From: a virus
IMG/VR virus record: IMGVR_UViG_3300018416_000097
Span: 1 to 26,530 of that record
Reading direction: 5' to 3' (one strand)
Length of the DNA stretch: 26,530 nt
Both the position numbers and the translations under genes were made by a program. Positions 1 to 7,649 of this stretch are shown piece by piece; the first letter of the stretch is position 1; the number at the start of each line of letters is the position of its first letter. The notes under the pieces were generated by a model that was given only the letters and a program-made list of their open reading frames with translations, ran no database searches and was not told the DNA's origin.

Positions 1-1944
1 ATTGAACTTGTCTTTTAAGAACTGCGGAAAGGTATCACTTACAGCGTCACTTATATGGTCATATAGTTTCACAGCACTATCCAAGTTTAATTCTTGTCCT
101 TCTTCTAGTGCTGGAACTGCTGTAAAGTAAACAGAGTCAGTGTCACCGTATATAATACATTCGCCTGTATGATCGTATTCGCCTATAAGCATTTCGTTTG
201 TCTTTGCCGCCATGTGCTTAGTGATAGCTCGACCTGTTAACGTAGTACTCTGTCCGATACGTTTGTCATAAAATCTACAACCCGGATTTAATATCGCACC
301 GTACAAGCTGTTCAGGTTAATCTTCTTAACAAGCTGTCGCTTGTCCCAAAACATTGTATCTTCTTTAGTAGTTGCTTCACGTTTCTTAGCTTGTAAGTCT
401 TGTCGTTCTGCATACCAACGTTCTAACAATCCCGGAACAATGCCCTGGAAGTCTGATTTAAATATAGTACCATTTGCGCTAATGTTCCAAGGCTTGCCAC
501 CGTTAAAAATAAGATTATGTATCTCAGCACCTGTACATTCTATACTTTGGCCATCTACCATATCTAATGTTAATGCGCACTGTGTATCTTTGGCCATAAC
601 GTATTCATATTCGTTAGTACCAAACTTACCGGACCACGCATCTGCGAATGAAGATTTCTCTAAAGTCATTTTGCTTTGGATTTCGTCGTCTGTGTGATTA
701 GTGCGTACCTGCCCGACAATCGTTTCGGGCGCCATGTTAAGTGCGCGGAACACACTAGGGTATAGACTGTTCAAGTCCGAACTGCCTACCCATTCGTGAA
801 ATCCCTTTTTAGGAAATGCTACGTAAGCACCCGCCGCTTGTGTATCAAGTTCTTCCTTGCCTCGTACTCTGTCCGGCACAACGAATCCACGTCTGTGTGC
901 CTCGTTAATAATTGCTTGCTCAGTAGTTGCCACCGCGCCCATTGTTGTAGGAAGTAATACAGTGTTATCGTGCGCAATAGTGTTAGCAAGGTCAATAAAC
1001 TGTAACTTCTTATCTAACTTGTCTAGCAACATAACGTCTTGTATGTTATATTCTAAAAACTTCTCAAAGTCATGATTGTAAAGTCTATCTAAGCTACCTT
1101 CGTATGCGACTTTTGTTTCGCCTACTTCCATCTCACCAATAAAGTCAAGTCTGTAACTGTGCCTTTCTTCGTAGTTAAACTTCATGTAAAGTTGCATGTA
1201 GTCCAAATGCACACGACCAGTTAAGTCATATGTTATTTGTTCTGCACCGTATCTTTCAAATGTACGCTTTTTGGGGAATTGGTCGAATAAGGAATAACGT
1301 CTCGTTGCGTTCTTACCCATTGTGCGTATGGTACGATTAACCATGTAAGGAATATCGTAACCTTCACTGTTCCACCCGCTAATAATATCCGCATCCTCAA
1401 TTAATGTAAGGAATACATCTATCATCTCTGCTTCGGTTCTGTAAAGAATTACTTCGGGCATCTTCTCTGCAATGCTGTTTGCTTGTTCCCAAGTTAATGT
1501 CTTGGGCGGCACTGCTAAACACACCATTGCGTCTAGCCATTGTAAATATACGCCAATAGCAGTAATAGGAGTGAACGGATCTGAGGGCGAACTGTAACCA
1601 CGCAACGGGTCAAAGTCCACCTCAATGTCCACAAACGCAGTATGAAGCACTGGTGTGTCTACTCCGTTGTAATGTTTTGCTAGGGTTTTGTTTACTGGCT
1701 TGATGTCGCTTTCGTATAGACCGTTATGTCTATTCATTGCCACATTTTTCTTAAACTCGCTATTGTTCTTACAGCGTACTTCAGTTACACTATCTCCGTA
1801 TATACTTCGCTGTTTTCCTCTAGGGTCTTTGTAATAAAAATTGTACTCGGGTTTAAGTTCTTGAATAACTCTCTTCCCGTTAACTCGTTCGACGACCTGA
1901 ATGGTATCAGACGTCTTATCAAAATACGCATCAATATAGCACAT
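1..1944 (-). CDS. 43: DNA polymerase, family B, T4 gp43-like (partial)
   Basis: This is the replicative DNA polymerase with a 3'-5' exonuclease. I translated the minus strand from the ATG at 1944 and it stays open for 648 codons to the window edge; about 250 C-terminal residues are missing if it has T4 length (898). Exonuclease motif I is FVDIEVDF (Asp106, Glu108). Polymerase motif A is SDLNSLYPS with Asp390, motif B is KINLNSLYG, and motif C is YGDTDS with Asp601 and Asp603. All key catalytic residues expected in the visible part are intact. The start has a GGAGAG ribosome binding site 9 bases upstream. Its 5' neighbour is a plus-strand homing-type nuclease gene that points away from it. I found no clear promoter directed at it, so transcription may come from promoters within or beyond the nuclease gene. 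Confidence 0.97.
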   Translation of the reverse strand, partial: MCYIDAYFDKTSDTIQVVERVNGKRVIQELKPEYNFYYKDPRGKQRSIYGDSVTEVRCKNNSEFKKNVAMNRHNGLYESDIKPVNKTLAKHYNGVDTPVLHTAFVDIEVDFDPLRGYSSPSDPFTPITAIGVYLQWLDAMVCLAVPPKTLTWEQANSIAEKMPEVILYRTEAEMIDVFLTLIEDADIISGWNSEGYDIPYMVNRTIRTMGKNATRRYSLFDQFPKKRTFERYGAEQITYDLTGRVHLDYMQLYMKFNYEERHSYRLDFIGEMEVGETKVAYEGSLDRLYNHDFEKFLEYNIQDVMLLDKLDKKLQFIDLANTIAHDNTVLLPTTMGAVATTEQAIINEAHRRGFVVPDRVRGKEELDTQAAGAYVAFPKKGFHEWVGSSDLNSLYPSVFRALNMAPETIVGQVRTNHTDDEIQSKMTLEKSSFADAWSGKFGTNEYEYVMAKDTQCALTLDMVDGQSIECTGAEIHNLIFNGGKPWNISANGTIFKSDFQGIVPGLLERWYAERQDLQAKKREATTKEDTMFWDKRQLVKKINLNSLYGAILNPGCRFYDKRIGQSTTLTGRAITKHMAAKTNEMLIGEYDHTGECIIYGDTDSVYFTAVPALEEGQELNLDSAVKLYDHISDAVSDTFPQFLKDKFN

Positions 1945-1961
1945 TAAAATCTCTCCAAAAT

Positions 1962-1969
1962 GATAAATA
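1962..1969 (+). promoter_or_regulatory. T4-late-type promoter (GATAAATA) for the nuclease gene
   Basis: GATAAATA matches the NATAAATA form of the T4-type late -10 element and lies 35 bases before the ATG of the plus-strand nuclease gene. The same motif precedes other genes in this window. Late function is inferred from the T4 consensus TATAAATA. Confidence 0.55.
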
Positions 1970-2003
1970 ACTTACGTACATACTTATTACAGGAAATCGT
2001 ATT

Positions 2004-2750
2004 ATGAGTGCTAAACAGGTATCTGCGCAAAAAGCGAGATTCGAAAAAACACGTAAAACAAGACAAGACAAATTTATTAATAAAGCTATTAAAGTTCATG
2101 ACGGGCTTTACGATTATTCTAAAGTATTTTATACTCGTTCCCATACGAAAGTTATAATTGTTTGTAAAAAGCACGGAGAATTCCTTCAGCGCCCTTGCGA
2201 CCACGTCAATTCTAAACAAGGATGTCCTTCTTGTGCTCATACTGTTCCTTTAACTCTTTGTGATTTCCAAAAAAGAAGTGATAAAAAATTTGATGGTAAA
2301 TTTAAGATTATTTCTTTTACCGGCATTAAACACCCTTCTGTTATTGAATGTAATTTACATGGTGAATTCACTTTGCCTAGGGCTGAGAACCATACATTAA
2401 ACGCCGGCGGTTGTCCGCAATGCCATTTAATTTCTAGACTAGACAATCTGAAACCAGGACGTACTAGCAAAGCTGAAACTGAATGGCTAGATGGCTTAAA
2501 CATTCCTATCCGCCAACATTATATAACAATTGGAGACAAGACTATTATTGCTGATGGATTTGATCCAGCAACTAATACCGTCTATGAATATTATGGAAGT
2601 TTTTGGCACGGTAATCCTAATGTTTATCCTCCGAACGAAATGAATTCGAAGTTAGGCGTAACGCATGGCCATTTATACGAAAGAACGCTAGAACGCGAAT
2701 CTTTAATTAAATCAGAATACCATTTAGTAACTAAATGGTCGTCAACGTAA
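2004..2750 (+). CDS. Putative homing endonuclease, zinc-ribbon repeats plus Vsr/EDxHD-like nuclease domain
   Basis: This 248-residue protein has two successive zinc-ribbon-like units (CKKHGEF...GCPSC and CNLHGEF...GCPQC, about residues 54-77 and 110-142), which probably bind DNA. A C-terminal nuclease-like domain follows: a Glu in SKAETEW near residue 160, then ADGFDP and YEYYGSFWHGNP at about 184-206. That last pattern is typical of phage Vsr-like (EDxHD or PD-(D/E)XK-type) homing endonucleases. The gene lies on the plus strand between the divergent polymerase gene and a convergent small gene, has its own late-type promoter, and has an AGGA ribosome binding site. This placement fits a free-standing homing gene beside an essential locus. 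The family is recognised from motif pattern only; its target site is unknown. Confidence 0.75.
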   Translation: MSAKQVSAQKARFEKTRKTRQDKFINKAIKVHDGLYDYSKVFYTRSHTKVIIVCKKHGEFLQRPCDHVNSKQGCPSCAHTVPLTLCDFQKRSDKKFDGKFKIISFTGIKHPSVIECNLHGEFTLPRAENHTLNAGGCPQCHLISRLDNLKPGRTSKAETEWLDGLNIPIRQHYITIGDKTIIADGFDPATNTVYEYYGSFWHGNPNVYPPNEMNSKLGVTHGHLYERTLERESLIKSEYHLVTKWSST

Positions 2751-2797
2751 CTCATTGTTTTCTCCAAGCGCCGATTTTTGGCAGACGCAACACCTTA

Positions 2798-2923
2798 TTA
2801 TTGTTCTTGCTTAATACGTAATTTACGCAAGGCCGCAAGTTGCCTTTGTCCTTCTTTACTAATTATAATATCCGCAGATTTTACCGTCGCGATACCGGCA
2901 CTTGTAATTTTAATATCTATCAT
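2798..2923 (-). CDS. Small hypothetical protein (41 aa)
   Basis: A 41-residue ORF begins at an ATG that overlaps the stop codon of the upstream dsbA-like gene (TAATG), which suggests translational coupling. It starts MIDIKITSAG and ends in a basic, helical-looking tail (LAALRKLRIKQEQ). No family is recognised. The coupled start and the lack of any other gene in this gap support it being real, but it is short. Confidence 0.5.
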   Translation of the reverse strand: MIDIKITSAGIATVKSADIIISKEGQRQLAALRKLRIKQEQ

Positions 2924-3186
2924 TAAAGAGTTTTGCCGACTGCTTCTAGAATAGTTTCTAGCTCATCAAATTTATCTCGTTCTTCGCCAAGTTTTGCTTT
3001 GTGCGCAACGGAAATTGCCTTGTTGAGAATGGTAGCTTTAATATCCATTTCTTCAGCAATTGCTTTTACTGTATCTCTTAATCCTTCTTTGAGAGAATCG
3101 ACTTCGTAGCTAACTTGGCATCCTTCGTCGATTAGTCTTTTTAGGCGGGCTACTTCTTCTGCGTTAAATGAACGGTTGTGTGACAT
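2923..3186 (-). CDS. dsbA: DsbA-like double-stranded DNA-binding protein
   Basis: This 87-residue charged helical protein resembles T4 DsbA (89 residues), a double-stranded DNA-binding protein linked to late transcription. Similarity is in the C-terminal half: a Lys/Asp/Glu-rich helix followed by a motif like KxxxLNKAISVAHKAK...RDKFDELET, where T4 has KMFNRLLALYHKDNRDVFEAETE. It is recognised by eye, so moderate confidence. In T4, dsbA lies among DNA metabolism and transcription genes; here it lies beside the polymerase gene. Both an early-type promoter (TTGACA/TATACT) and a late-type AATAAATA precede it, so it may be expressed throughout infection. The 41-residue ORF follows with overlapping stop and start. 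Confidence 0.6.
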   Translation of the reverse strand: MSHNRSFNAEEVARLKRLIDEGCQVSYEVDSLKEGLRDTVKAIAEEMDIKATILNKAISVAHKAKLGEERDKFDELETILEAVGKTL

Positions 3187-3213
3187 TTATATCTCCTGTG
3201 TGTTTTGTAGTTA

Positions 3214-3221
3214 TATTTATT
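3214..3221 (-). promoter_or_regulatory. Late-type promoter (AATAAATA) before dsbA
   Basis: The minus strand reads AATAAATA 28 bases upstream of the dsbA-like ATG, matching NATAAATA. It lies just downstream of an early-type promoter, giving a probable tandem early/late arrangement. Confidence 0.5.
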
Positions 3222-3233
3222 AGTACAGGATAT

Positions 3234-3261
3234 AGTATAGCAGTTTTTTAAGTTATGTCAA
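3234..3261 (-). promoter_or_regulatory. Sigma70-type promoter TTGACA-N16-TATACT before dsbA
   Basis: The -35 element TTGACA (3256-3261) overlaps the last two codons of the upstream virion-like gene; the -10 element TATACT is at 3234-3239, with a 16-base spacer. It is one of eight promoters with the same spacing in this window. Confidence 0.75.
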
Positions 3262-4527
3262 GTTGATTAATTTGATAGAAGTAAGAACATTGCCAGTACC
3301 GGTTGTCTTCTTGGCCGCAATTGTAACAACATCGGAAACACCGTCCACTGTTCTACCTAGCTGTCTTTGGAAAACAGCCAGTGTGTCCCCGGAATTAACA
3401 ACTGCCGCAGATTGGTTTGTAGATGAAGCAAAACTATAGTCTATAACTAACCCGTTAGCTAACGTTGTTGCGGCAGTATCAATGTCTACATGAGAAAAAG
3501 AACTGTCAGCAAAAGTGGCACCAGTTAGGTCTGCGTTTAGGAATAACGCGATTTCATAAATACCAGTGTCCTCTGGGAATACTTGATATGCCCCGGGAAT
3601 AATAGCCGCATTTAAGTGTGCGGAATCTAGTCTCACTGAAACAATCGGAGTCCAAGCAACACCAATAGATTTAGAAGGCCCTAAGTACCACTCTCCTGTG
3701 CCTACTGGGTTAAACCCGCCCTCGGAAATTACAGTAGAACAAATTTGACCCATTACAGAATCAGAATCAGTTACGCCTGTATTAACAATTTCATAACGTA
3801 GCGGTAACGTAGCCGTAGTCATGTAGGTTTGGCTAATTTCATTTGCGTGGTGGAATTTATGTACAGTAATATACGAACCGTCAATTATAAAACCACATCG
3901 AGCAGTACCTGCGCCTAACCATTCTACATCCGACCAAAAAATTTGTATTTTAGATAGGTCTAATGTTATCCCGGACGGCCCTGTGCCATCTAGCGGATCA
4001 CCTGACCAGTCAGCTTGGGCAACTCTAGTCTCAACAAGCGACCCAGTAGAGTATGACCGTAATACCATATTAATATCTAGGCCGTCTTGTTCTACGTAAA
4101 TACCGTTTTCTGTAGTAAACATACCTGCACGTTGGCGTAGATTTGCTTTAGGTTCGTCCATTACTACAGTTGAAAGTTGAAGCAACCCTTTACCTGGTTG
4201 GTAAGGGAATACCCGTTTTGTTTCCCGTATAATAGTATCGCCTGAGCTAGTGCCTATAGTCAGTTCCATTGTGGATGAATTGGCATTGTGAGCGACGGTA
4301 ACATTCCCAGAAGTATTAACAATGTTAGAACTCCATTCGCGATTCTCTTCAAAAATATGTGATGATTCGAACAGTGTTATCGGTTGGGCTACACGTAAAC
4401 GACCAAATGCGTCTCGCGCACTACCGTTTGATGTTGTGCGTAAAGCAGGATGCCCATCAGCATTTAATTCCATGCCGTAATGTGGCCCACTTAGTATTAT
4501 ATCTGTTGGATGTGTATAACCTGCCAT
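3253..4527 (-). CDS. Putative virion structural protein (fibre- or decoration-like)
   Basis: This 424-residue protein is rich in Ser, Thr, Gly and beta-branched residues, as in phage surface proteins. Near the N-terminus it has the segment DAFGRLRVAQPITLFESSH (about residues 39-57), a pattern I associate with large uncharacterised structural proteins of marine T4-like phages. No enzyme motif, signal peptide or membrane segment is seen. It is the last gene of an operon led by the EF-hand membrane protein gene, which has a late-type promoter at 5567-5574. A fibre, baseplate or capsid-decoration role is inference. The start is an ATG with GGGAG upstream. Confidence 0.6.
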   Translation of the reverse strand: MAGYTHPTDIILSGPHYGMELNADGHPALRTTSNGSARDAFGRLRVAQPITLFESSHIFEENREWSSNIVNTSGNVTVAHNANSSTMELTIGTSSGDTIIRETKRVFPYQPGKGLLQLSTVVMDEPKANLRQRAGMFTTENGIYVEQDGLDINMVLRSYSTGSLVETRVAQADWSGDPLDGTGPSGITLDLSKIQIFWSDVEWLGAGTARCGFIIDGSYITVHKFHHANEISQTYMTTATLPLRYEIVNTGVTDSDSVMGQICSTVISEGGFNPVGTGEWYLGPSKSIGVAWTPIVSVRLDSAHLNAAIIPGAYQVFPEDTGIYEIALFLNADLTGATFADSSFSHVDIDTAATTLANGLVIDYSFASSTNQSAAVVNSGDTLAVFQRQLGRTVDGVSDVVTIAAKKTTGTGNVLTSIKLINLT

Positions 4528-4546
4528 TATTAATCTCCCGAATTAT

Positions 4547-4921
4547 TTAACTGTAGTCGACCTCTATCCAATCGGTGGAATCACCGGTTTTCATAATAGT
4601 AGGAGGGTTGCCTAACAGCTTGATAGGTTTTGGACCAGTGTAGGTCCATCGTTCGTTGGATGTTGAACCACTGCCTGGTTCTTGTTCTTTTACTGCCCAG
4701 CCTAATTTTCTTAGGTCGCCCCAAGCAAAGTTGCCTAGACTATAAGAGGCGTCTCTTATCTCAGGAACCAATCCTTTTTTTATTACATCCGAAAGGTAAG
4801 CAAGACGTTGGTTATCTTTGTCTTCCATGGATATAATATCACGGTCTTTGCCACGAGTAGATATGTCGCGATCTTTGCGCTTGTATTCATCTTTCTTATA
4901 AAATATTTCTGCTATTCTCAT
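4547..4921 (-). CDS. Hypothetical protein (124 aa)
   Basis: No family is recognised. The N-terminal 40 residues are very charged, with the repeated pattern KDRDIS (residues about 16-31), followed by a globular-looking C-terminal part with several Trp. Its ATG overlaps the stop of the preceding gene (ATGA), so it belongs to the late-type operon that ends with the virion-like 424-residue protein. This context suggests a structural or assembly role, but the sequence itself does not show one. Confidence 0.7.
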   Translation of the reverse strand: MRIAEIFYKKDEYKRKDRDISTRGKDRDIISMEDKDNQRLAYLSDVIKKGLVPEIRDASYSLGNFAWGDLRKLGWAVKEQEPGSGSTSNERWTYTGPKPIKLLGNPPTIMKTGDSTDWIEVDYS

Positions 4922-5226
4922 ATCTCTACACTTGCTTCAAATTCAAAATCGAAATCAAATTCTTCCTCTAGTTGTTTAGCTATTAAATCGCCTTCTTCTT
5001 CGTCTATGTCTTCTTGTAGTACGATCTCGTAAACGTTGTGCGTTTGTTCATCTGGGTCAGTGTACCCTATTACTTCTATACTTACTTTGCCGCCAGCTTC
5101 GTCGCTGTATGCTGTTACTAACTTAGCCGGGGTTACACTTTGTACAATGTCAAAGTATGTGATTACAGTTTCGTCGTCTAACTCCTGCGGAGTTACTAAC
5201 CTGCAAAAGTGTTTTATAAAATTCAT
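4918..5226 (-). CDS. Hypothetical acidic protein (102 aa)
   Basis: No family is recognised. I chose the ATG at 5226 because it overlaps the upstream stop codon (TAATG); a GTG at 5244 would add six residues. The protein is strongly acidic at its C-terminus, with an alternating Asp/Glu-Phe run (FDFDFEFEASVEI) preceded by EEEGDLIAKQLEEE. It is the second gene of the late-type operon 3253-5534 and overlaps the next gene by 4 bases. Confidence 0.7.
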   Translation of the reverse strand: MNFIKHFCRLVTPQELDDETVITYFDIVQSVTPAKLVTAYSDEAGGKVSIEVIGYTDPDEQTHNVYEIVLQEDIDEEEGDLIAKQLEEEFDFDFEFEASVEI

Positions 5227-5534
5227 TAGTTTTTGCCCATCCACGTAGTAAAGCCAAAAAAGGCACCCACGATGCTTGCTTGCGCAATATAAAACCAGCC
5301 TATAGGTTCGTTAAGTGCGGTTAATTTGCCATCAGAAATATCAGCTAATAAAAGTACCGCAGTAACAACTAACATAGATATCATCGCAATCCACGCCATT
5401 CGTTCCTGGGTTTTAGCTTTTTCTTCGCGGCTTTTTATTTCAAAGATTTCTCTACGTAATTTGAGATCTGTTTCAGAAACGTTGCCGTCGTCGTCTAAGT
5501 CAAAATTATCCAGATTTATATCCTTATCTACCAT
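5226..5534 (-). CDS. Small membrane protein with an EF-hand-like calcium loop
   Basis: This 102-residue protein starts at the ATG at 5534 (GGGAG ribosome binding site); an upstream TTG in the same frame lacks such a signal and overlaps the promoter. Residues 12-23 read DLDDDGNVSETD, matching the canonical 12-residue EF-hand loop with Asp at 1, 3 and 5, Gly at 6, a hydrophobic residue at 8 and Asp at 12. Two hydrophobic segments follow (about residues 44-64 and 77-98), joined by a short loop, so the EF-hand and a charged helix would sit on one side of the membrane. It is the first gene of a late-type operon. Size and topology would also fit a holin-like protein, but there is no direct evidence. 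Confidence 0.7.
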   Translation of the reverse strand: MVDKDINLDNFDLDDDGNVSETDLKLRREIFEIKSREEKAKTQERMAWIAMISMLVVTAVLLLADISDGKLTALNEPIGWFYIAQASIVGAFFGFTTWMGKN

Positions 5535-5566
5535 GTAACGACTCCCTTTACCTATATCGTTACTTG

Positions 5567-5574
5567 TATTTATC
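5567..5574 (-). promoter_or_regulatory. Late-type promoter (GATAAATA)
   Basis: The minus strand reads GATAAATA 32 bases upstream of the ATG at 5534. It would drive the four-gene run ending with the virion-like protein. Confidence 0.55.
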
Positions 5575-5582
5575 AATATAAA

Positions 5583-6230
5583 CTAGATTTTTTTGATGTA
5601 GATAGGGCTCCGTAAAACAGTCTCTTTGAACTTACTATACGGGCTAATTGCGTGGGGTAGTTTGATTTTGCCAGTAACTGTGTAGGCGTTGCTGACTTCA
5701 ATTTTTTTATGAGTAAAGAATTTAATGATGTGTTTGTTATCTAAACTGCCTACAACAAGGTAACTAGATGAGTTAGGAAGCCACTTTAGGTATTCTACAA
5801 CAATGTTAAATGACCCATCTTCTCCGTCTTGGAACTCGCTAGTCTCGCCTAATTCGCGTTCTCTCTTTTCCCAGTCTTCAGCTATCTTTTTTGATTCATA
5901 TACATTAGGTAAACTAGAAGCTATGCCTATATCAGCAAAACGCACTGTATCGCTTGTTACTAACTTGAGGGTCTTTTGTTCCCAGTCGGACAAATCGCGT
6001 TCCATCTTTTTCCATGCTAAACCCGTAAGCAATTCGATAATAGCATTTGCTTGTTCTACGTCGTCGCTTGTTACATCAACTTGGTTCTCGCCGTAAAAAT
6101 GTTCGTATAACATATCGCTATTTGACACTCCGGAGGCGGTTGTTCCCTTTTTAATATAGCCGCCTTGTAGTTTCTGTATTGCGCAACTTGCCGCTATTAC
6201 TTCTCTTACTGGATGTTCGATATTAGGCAT
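5583..6230 (-). CDS. Hypothetical protein (215 aa)
   Basis: No family is recognised. The N-terminal 70 residues are helical and mention no catalytic motif; the middle is charged (EDWEKRERELGETSEFQDGEDGS); the C-terminal third is rich in beta-strand residues with several Lys (IKFFTHKKIEV...TGKIKLP). The start has a strong AGGAGG ribosome binding site and overlaps the end of the 100-residue gene upstream by 8 bases. It is the last gene of the transcript that begins at the early-type promoter at 7157-7184, so an early function is likely. Confidence 0.7.
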   Translation of the reverse strand: MPNIEHPVREVIAASCAIQKLQGGYIKKGTTASGVSNSDMLYEHFYGENQVDVTSDDVEQANAIIELLTGLAWKKMERDLSDWEQKTLKLVTSDTVRFADIGIASSLPNVYESKKIAEDWEKRERELGETSEFQDGEDGSFNIVVEYLKWLPNSSSYLVVGSLDNKHIIKFFTHKKIEVSNAYTVTGKIKLPHAISPYSKFKETVLRSPIYIKKI

Positions 6231-6525
6231 GCGGGCCTCCTGCTAGTTTTTCTTCTGCAACCCCTAGTTCTACATCGGATACAGGTACGGCTTTTATCCT
6301 CTTAATTTTTCGACGCTCGTGATATTCTGCAAGTCTTTTGTATGCGGCCTCTATTGAATTAGTTTGTGCGTAAGACTCAATGTGTTCATTGGTGTGCCAC
6401 CAATGAAAATTGCTACCGTCTCGGCTGAGGTACTCTTTTATCGGATACGTCCAAATGAAAAATTTCTCGATTCCGTATAAACCGTTACTAAATTTTACTA
6501 TTCTAATTGTAGGTTTAAAAATCAT
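6223..6525 (-). CDS. Hypothetical protein (100 aa)
   Basis: This small basic protein is rich in aromatic residues (FFIWTYP, FHWWHTNEH) with a helical segment AAYKRLAEYHERRKIKR near residue 60. No family is recognised. It lies six bases after the HAD-like phosphatase gene and overlaps the next gene, so the three are probably co-transcribed. Confidence 0.7.
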   Translation of the reverse strand: MIFKPTIRIVKFSNGLYGIEKFFIWTYPIKEYLSRDGSNFHWWHTNEHIESYAQTNSIEAAYKRLAEYHERRKIKRIKAVPVSDVELGVAEEKLAGGPHA

Positions 6526-6531
6526 GTCGTT

Positions 6532-7128
6532 TTAAGAACCGCTACGGTTCTCTCCTGTTATGTGATTGTAAATTTCCAGCCAATTTGTGACTACCTTTGC
6601 GCTACCGTCATACCGTAGATTATGTTTGTGTTCCATTAGATAACCGTCAAGGCCAGCTTCGATACCTAAATCTACGTTAACTGGGTGATCTTCAATCCAC
6701 GGAACATTTCCGTACTTAGCGTACAATTCTATTAGTTTCTCTTCTTTTGTTTCGTTTGTTTCTAAGCATATAATTTCGTCAAAAATGTCGCCAAACAATT
6801 TAACAAGATTTCTGCGTCTTAGCTCTACAGCATGAGGTTCTGTGCCAAACGATGTAAGCACAACAAAACGATATCCGTGATTCTCATGTAACAATTTTAC
6901 ATAGTATTGGGCATCACGGTGGGGAGGTAAAAAGCCAATAGCCGCGCTCGCATTAAATTCTTTTACGTGAATCATGCCGTCGTCTAAGGCTGGGTACTGT
7001 TTGGATATATCGTAATACTGCTTGTATCCGATATCTGGAACGTTGCCGCTGAATTGCATCCATTCGTGAAAAGCATATTCCCACGAAAGTAATACACCAT
7101 CTGCGTCCGTTAAAATTACGTTGGACAT
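6532..7128 (-). CDS. HAD-superfamily phosphatase (5'-nucleotidase-like)
   Basis: This 198-residue protein carries the HAD motifs: motif I DADGVLL with the nucleophile Asp8 and acid/base Asp10, motif II LTSFG at about residues 91-95, a Lys in the TKEEKL region as the motif III candidate, and motif IV IEDHP with its Asp at about residue 146. The length and the alpha-helical cap-like segment between motifs I and II fit small HAD phosphatases such as deoxyribonucleotidases. The substrate cannot be told. It is the first gene after a consensus early-type promoter, followed by two unknown genes. A role in nucleotide metabolism is inference. Confidence 0.8.
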   Translation of the reverse strand: MSNVILTDADGVLLSWEYAFHEWMQFSGNVPDIGYKQYYDISKQYPALDDGMIHVKEFNASAAIGFLPPHRDAQYYVKLLHENHGYRFVVLTSFGTEPHAVELRRRNLVKLFGDIFDEIICLETNETKEEKLIELYAKYGNVPWIEDHPVNVDLGIEAGLDGYLMEHKHNLRYDGSAKVVTNWLEIYNHITGENRSGS

Positions 7129-7156
7129 TTTTCTACTCTGTTGTTAGTGTGTAACT

Positions 7157-7184
7157 ATTATAGCACTATGCTAGTGCCTGTCAA
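7157..7184 (-). promoter_or_regulatory. Consensus sigma70-type promoter TTGACA-N16-TATAAT
   Basis: TTGACA at 7179-7184 and TATAAT at 7157-7162 on the minus strand are perfect matches, spaced 16 bases and preceded by TG one base before the -10. It lies 29 bases upstream of the HAD gene ATG, within the short gap after the virion-like 141-residue gene. Confidence 0.85.
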
Positions 7185-7187
7185 GCA

Positions 7188-7613
7188 TTAAGTTGAAAGT
7201 ATAACTCTTGTTACCTGTCCGTATGTACCTAAATAAGTGGAGCCATCGCCAACTGTTTCCCTGTCCATATATACACGTAGCCAAGCAAAGTTGCCTTGTA
7301 CTGTGTATGCTTCGGAGCCATTTGCCCAGTTAGGGTCAGCTCCAAACTCAACATAAATGCCTGTACTGTCTGACGTAAATGCTGTGCCTGAAACTGAAAT
7401 CGGAAGAATGTCAAACCAATCTGTGCTAGTTGGAGTTAAACTAAGAGTGCCCTGGATCCTTACCTTGCCAACATAATCTGCGTAGGTTACTTGAAGTGTA
7501 TGTAACCCGTCAGTATAACCGTAGTAGCTATCAGCTTTAACTTCGGTACTATATGTATTCATAGCAGTACCAGTTGATTCTAGTAATGTTATGTGACGTC
7601 TATTTATTGGCAT
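7188..7613 (-). CDS. Small putative virion protein (141 aa)
   Basis: This 141-residue protein is rich in Thr, Ser, Gly and Tyr with predicted beta-strands throughout (for example GLHTLQVTYADYVGKVRIQG, then TSTDWFDILPI). The ending NFAWLRVYMDRETVGDGS resembles small structural proteins seen in marine T4-like phages. It has no cysteines, signal or membrane segment. It has its own late-type promoter (7634-7641) and an AAGGAG ribosome binding site, which supports a virion role. The exact position in the particle is unknown. Confidence 0.6.
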   Translation of the reverse strand: MPINRRHITLLESTGTAMNTYSTEVKADSYYGYTDGLHTLQVTYADYVGKVRIQGTLSLTPTSTDWFDILPISVSGTAFTSDSTGIYVEFGADPNWANGSEAYTVQGNFAWLRVYMDRETVGDGSTYLGTYGQVTRVILST

Positions 7614-7633
7614 GGTAAGTCTCCTTGTTTAAC

Positions 7634-7641
7634 TATTTATC
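7634..7641 (-). promoter_or_regulatory. Late-type promoter (GATAAATA)
   Basis: The minus strand reads GATAAATA in the 36-base gap between clpA and the 141-residue virion-like gene, 20 bases before its ATG. Confidence 0.55.
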
Positions 7642-7649
7642 AATAATAG

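Noticed and set aside
1944-2240. Minus-strand open frame opposite the first nuclease gene
   Set aside because: The plus-strand frame has zinc-ribbon and nuclease motifs; the opposite frame shows none.
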